Of a DNA stretch of 51,219 nt, positions 50,152-51,219 are shown piece after piece. How positions within the stretch are numbered: position 1 is the stretch's first letter; every line of letters starts with the position of its first letter. The notes below the pieces were generated by a model. The model was not told where the DNA came from. It made no database searches and saw only the letters and a list, made by a program, of their open reading frames with translations. The stretch comes from Patulibacter sp040675535 (GTDB taxonomy: Bacteria > Actinomycetota > Thermoleophilia > Solirubrobacterales > Solirubrobacteraceae), in assembly GCF_040675535.1 (NCBI RefSeq), contig NZ_JBFAPC010000018.1:1-51219 (forward strand), given 5' to 3'. The position numbers and the translations under genes are program-made.

Positions 50152-51219
50152 CTAGTCCCCGACCGGGTTGCCCGGGAACGCCGTCGCCACCGCGATCTCG
50201 TCGCCGCGGCGGACGACCGGGCCGAGGCCGCCGCCCGACGTGCCGAGGTGCAGCGCGAGGCGGCGGGTGTCCGGCGGACGGAGCGTGACCGCGACCCGGC
50301 CGTCGGCGAGGACGCCGTGGACGTCGACGTCCTCGTCCTCCATGCCCTGCCGGAACGACCCGAGGACGAGGCCCGCCGGGGCGAACCGGCCGGCGGGGTC
50401 GATCGTCCGCAGGTCGTACGCGGCGCCCTTGCGCAGGTACCGCTCCCGGATCCCGAGCAGCACGCCGTCGGGGCGCTCGGCGGCGACGAAGAACGGCAGG
50501 GCGTTCGTGTGGGCGAGCGACACCGACGACAGCGTCCGCGCAGCGCCGTCGCGCACGGCGCGGACGCGGCTGCGCAAGATCCCGGCGAGCTCGCCGTCCT
50601 TCAGGCGCAGGTCGAGGACCGTCCACGCCGGGCCCGGGCGCGCCCAGACCGGCGGGTACGGGTACGGGAAGCGGCTGCCGCGCGGTCGCAGGCGATCGAG
50701 GTCCCGGGACGTCGCCCCGTCGGTCGTCGTCACCACGAGGTCCTCGTCTCCCCCGCGCCGGCCGGCGACCTGACGGACCACGACGACGCCCGTGCCGTCC
50801 GGCGACCAGCTCGCGCCGGTCTCGGCGCTGACGCCGCGGGCCCACACGCGGCAGCCGCGCCGCTCGGGTCCGGCCTCGCAGACGATCAGCCGCTCGTCGG
50901 CGACGACCGCGATGCGGCGGCCGTCGGGCGCCCAGCGCACGACGTCGGCGTCCCGCGCGACCGCGCCCAGGTCGCGCACGGCGCCCCCGGCGTCCAGGTC
51001 GGAGACCAGCAGCCGGTCGTCGTAGGACAGGGCGACGTGCCGGCCGTCCGGCGACGGCGTCGCGCCGACCCCGCGCTCGTCGGGGAGCCGCAGCAGCGGC
51101 CTCGCACCCGTCCCGTCCAGCGCCGATCCGCGGACGTCGCGGCCCGTCCGCCAGACGACCGCGACGGGTGGGCCCGCGGCGCCGGCGCAAACGCCTCGGC
51201 CGACGGCCGCGCGCGCGCG
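50152..51219 (-). CDS. WD40-like (PD40) beta-propeller protein, 5' partial
   Basis: The frame is open to the right edge of the window, so the start is missing; at least 355 residues are encoded. PD40-type blades are visible: ATPSPDGRHVALSYDDRLLV, VRWAPDGRRIAVVADERLIV, ASWSPDGTGVVVVRQVAG, and weaker blades with GVLADGRVAVTLRPP near the end. Such propellers are usually exported and bind proteins or ligands (TolB-like). A signal peptide, if any, would lie outside the window. A shorter frame starting at 50979 is only an internal Met-like codon. Confidence 0.78.
   Translation of the reverse strand, partial: RARAAVGRGVCAGAAGPPVAVVWRTGRDVRGSALDGTGARPLLRLPDERGVGATPSPDGRHVALSYDDRLLVSDLDAGGAVRDLGAVARDADVVRWAPDGRRIAVVADERLIVCEAGPERRGCRVWARGVSAETGASWSPDGTGVVVVRQVAGRRGGDEDLVVTTTDGATSRDLDRLRPRGSRFPYPYPPVWARPGPAWTVLDLRLKDGELAGILRSRVRAVRDGAARTLSSVSLAHTNALPFFVAAERPDGVLLGIRERYLRKGAAYDLRTIDPAGRFAPAGLVLGSFRQGMEDEDVDVHGVLADGRVAVTLRPPDTRRLALHLGTSGGGLGPVVRRGDEIAVATAFPGNPVGD

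Overview
The window is very GC-rich (third codon positions are almost all G or C) and reads as chromosome of a high-GC Gram-positive bacterium of the Actinomycetota. The large set of actinobacterial families (LLM oxidoreductase, fused Liv transporter, MmyB-like regulators, Ski2-like helicase with a DUF3516-type tail) and the many ECF sigma factors would fit the class Thermoleophilia, but that placement is inference. No rRNA, intact tRNA, CRISPR array or complete insertion sequence was seen.

Layout. 1-10.2 kb: a secreted or periplasmic amidase (5' end outside the window), an aldo/keto reductase with a divergent HTH regulator, a first ECF sigma factor/membrane-partner pair, an LLM oxidoreductase, an alkylguanine-DNA alkyltransferase, an azoreductase with a divergent MarR regulator, and an internally deleted acetyltransferase. 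10.2-15.5 kb: a branched-chain amino acid/amide ABC importer in which LivH, LivM and LivG are fused in one 951-residue protein, followed by LivF and the binding lipoprotein. 15.5-21.1 kb: gene-poor sequence, an SppA-like protease, a broken serine recombinase, and a lower-GC three-gene cassette (unknown protein, XRE-ImmA/IrrE protein, DUF3800 protein) that looks like a small island.

21.2-31.5 kb: a YgfZ/GcvT-like protein lacking its hallmark Cys, a large helicase, a head-to-head SDR/TetR pair destroyed by a deletion, a GNAT/DUF1778 toxin-antitoxin module, a LysR/SnoaL pair, small membrane and redox proteins, a GH73-like glucosaminidase and a zincin-like protein. 31.6-38 kb and 46.7-50 kb: four more complete ECF sigma/membrane-partner pairs plus one with a very short partner, and one truncated sigma gene. 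Between them lie a winged-helix protein, a FabF ketosynthase, a diguanylate cyclase remnant, an ArsR/MFS efflux pair and a UvrA-like ABC ATPase. The window ends inside a beta-propeller gene.

The main theme is the repeated cassette: sigma factor, 4-8 nt overlap, then a protein with a short cytosolic helix, one membrane span and a variable outer domain. There are six cassettes and one sigma remnant. Four sigma genes carry GTCACA exactly 29-30 nt before their start codon, the position expected of a -35 box of a leaderless, self-activated transcript. The same four share a CSxxVxRQRV-type recognition helix that the others lack. A second theme is decay: at least six genes show internal deletions, truncations or frameshifts, which may be real or may be assembly damage.
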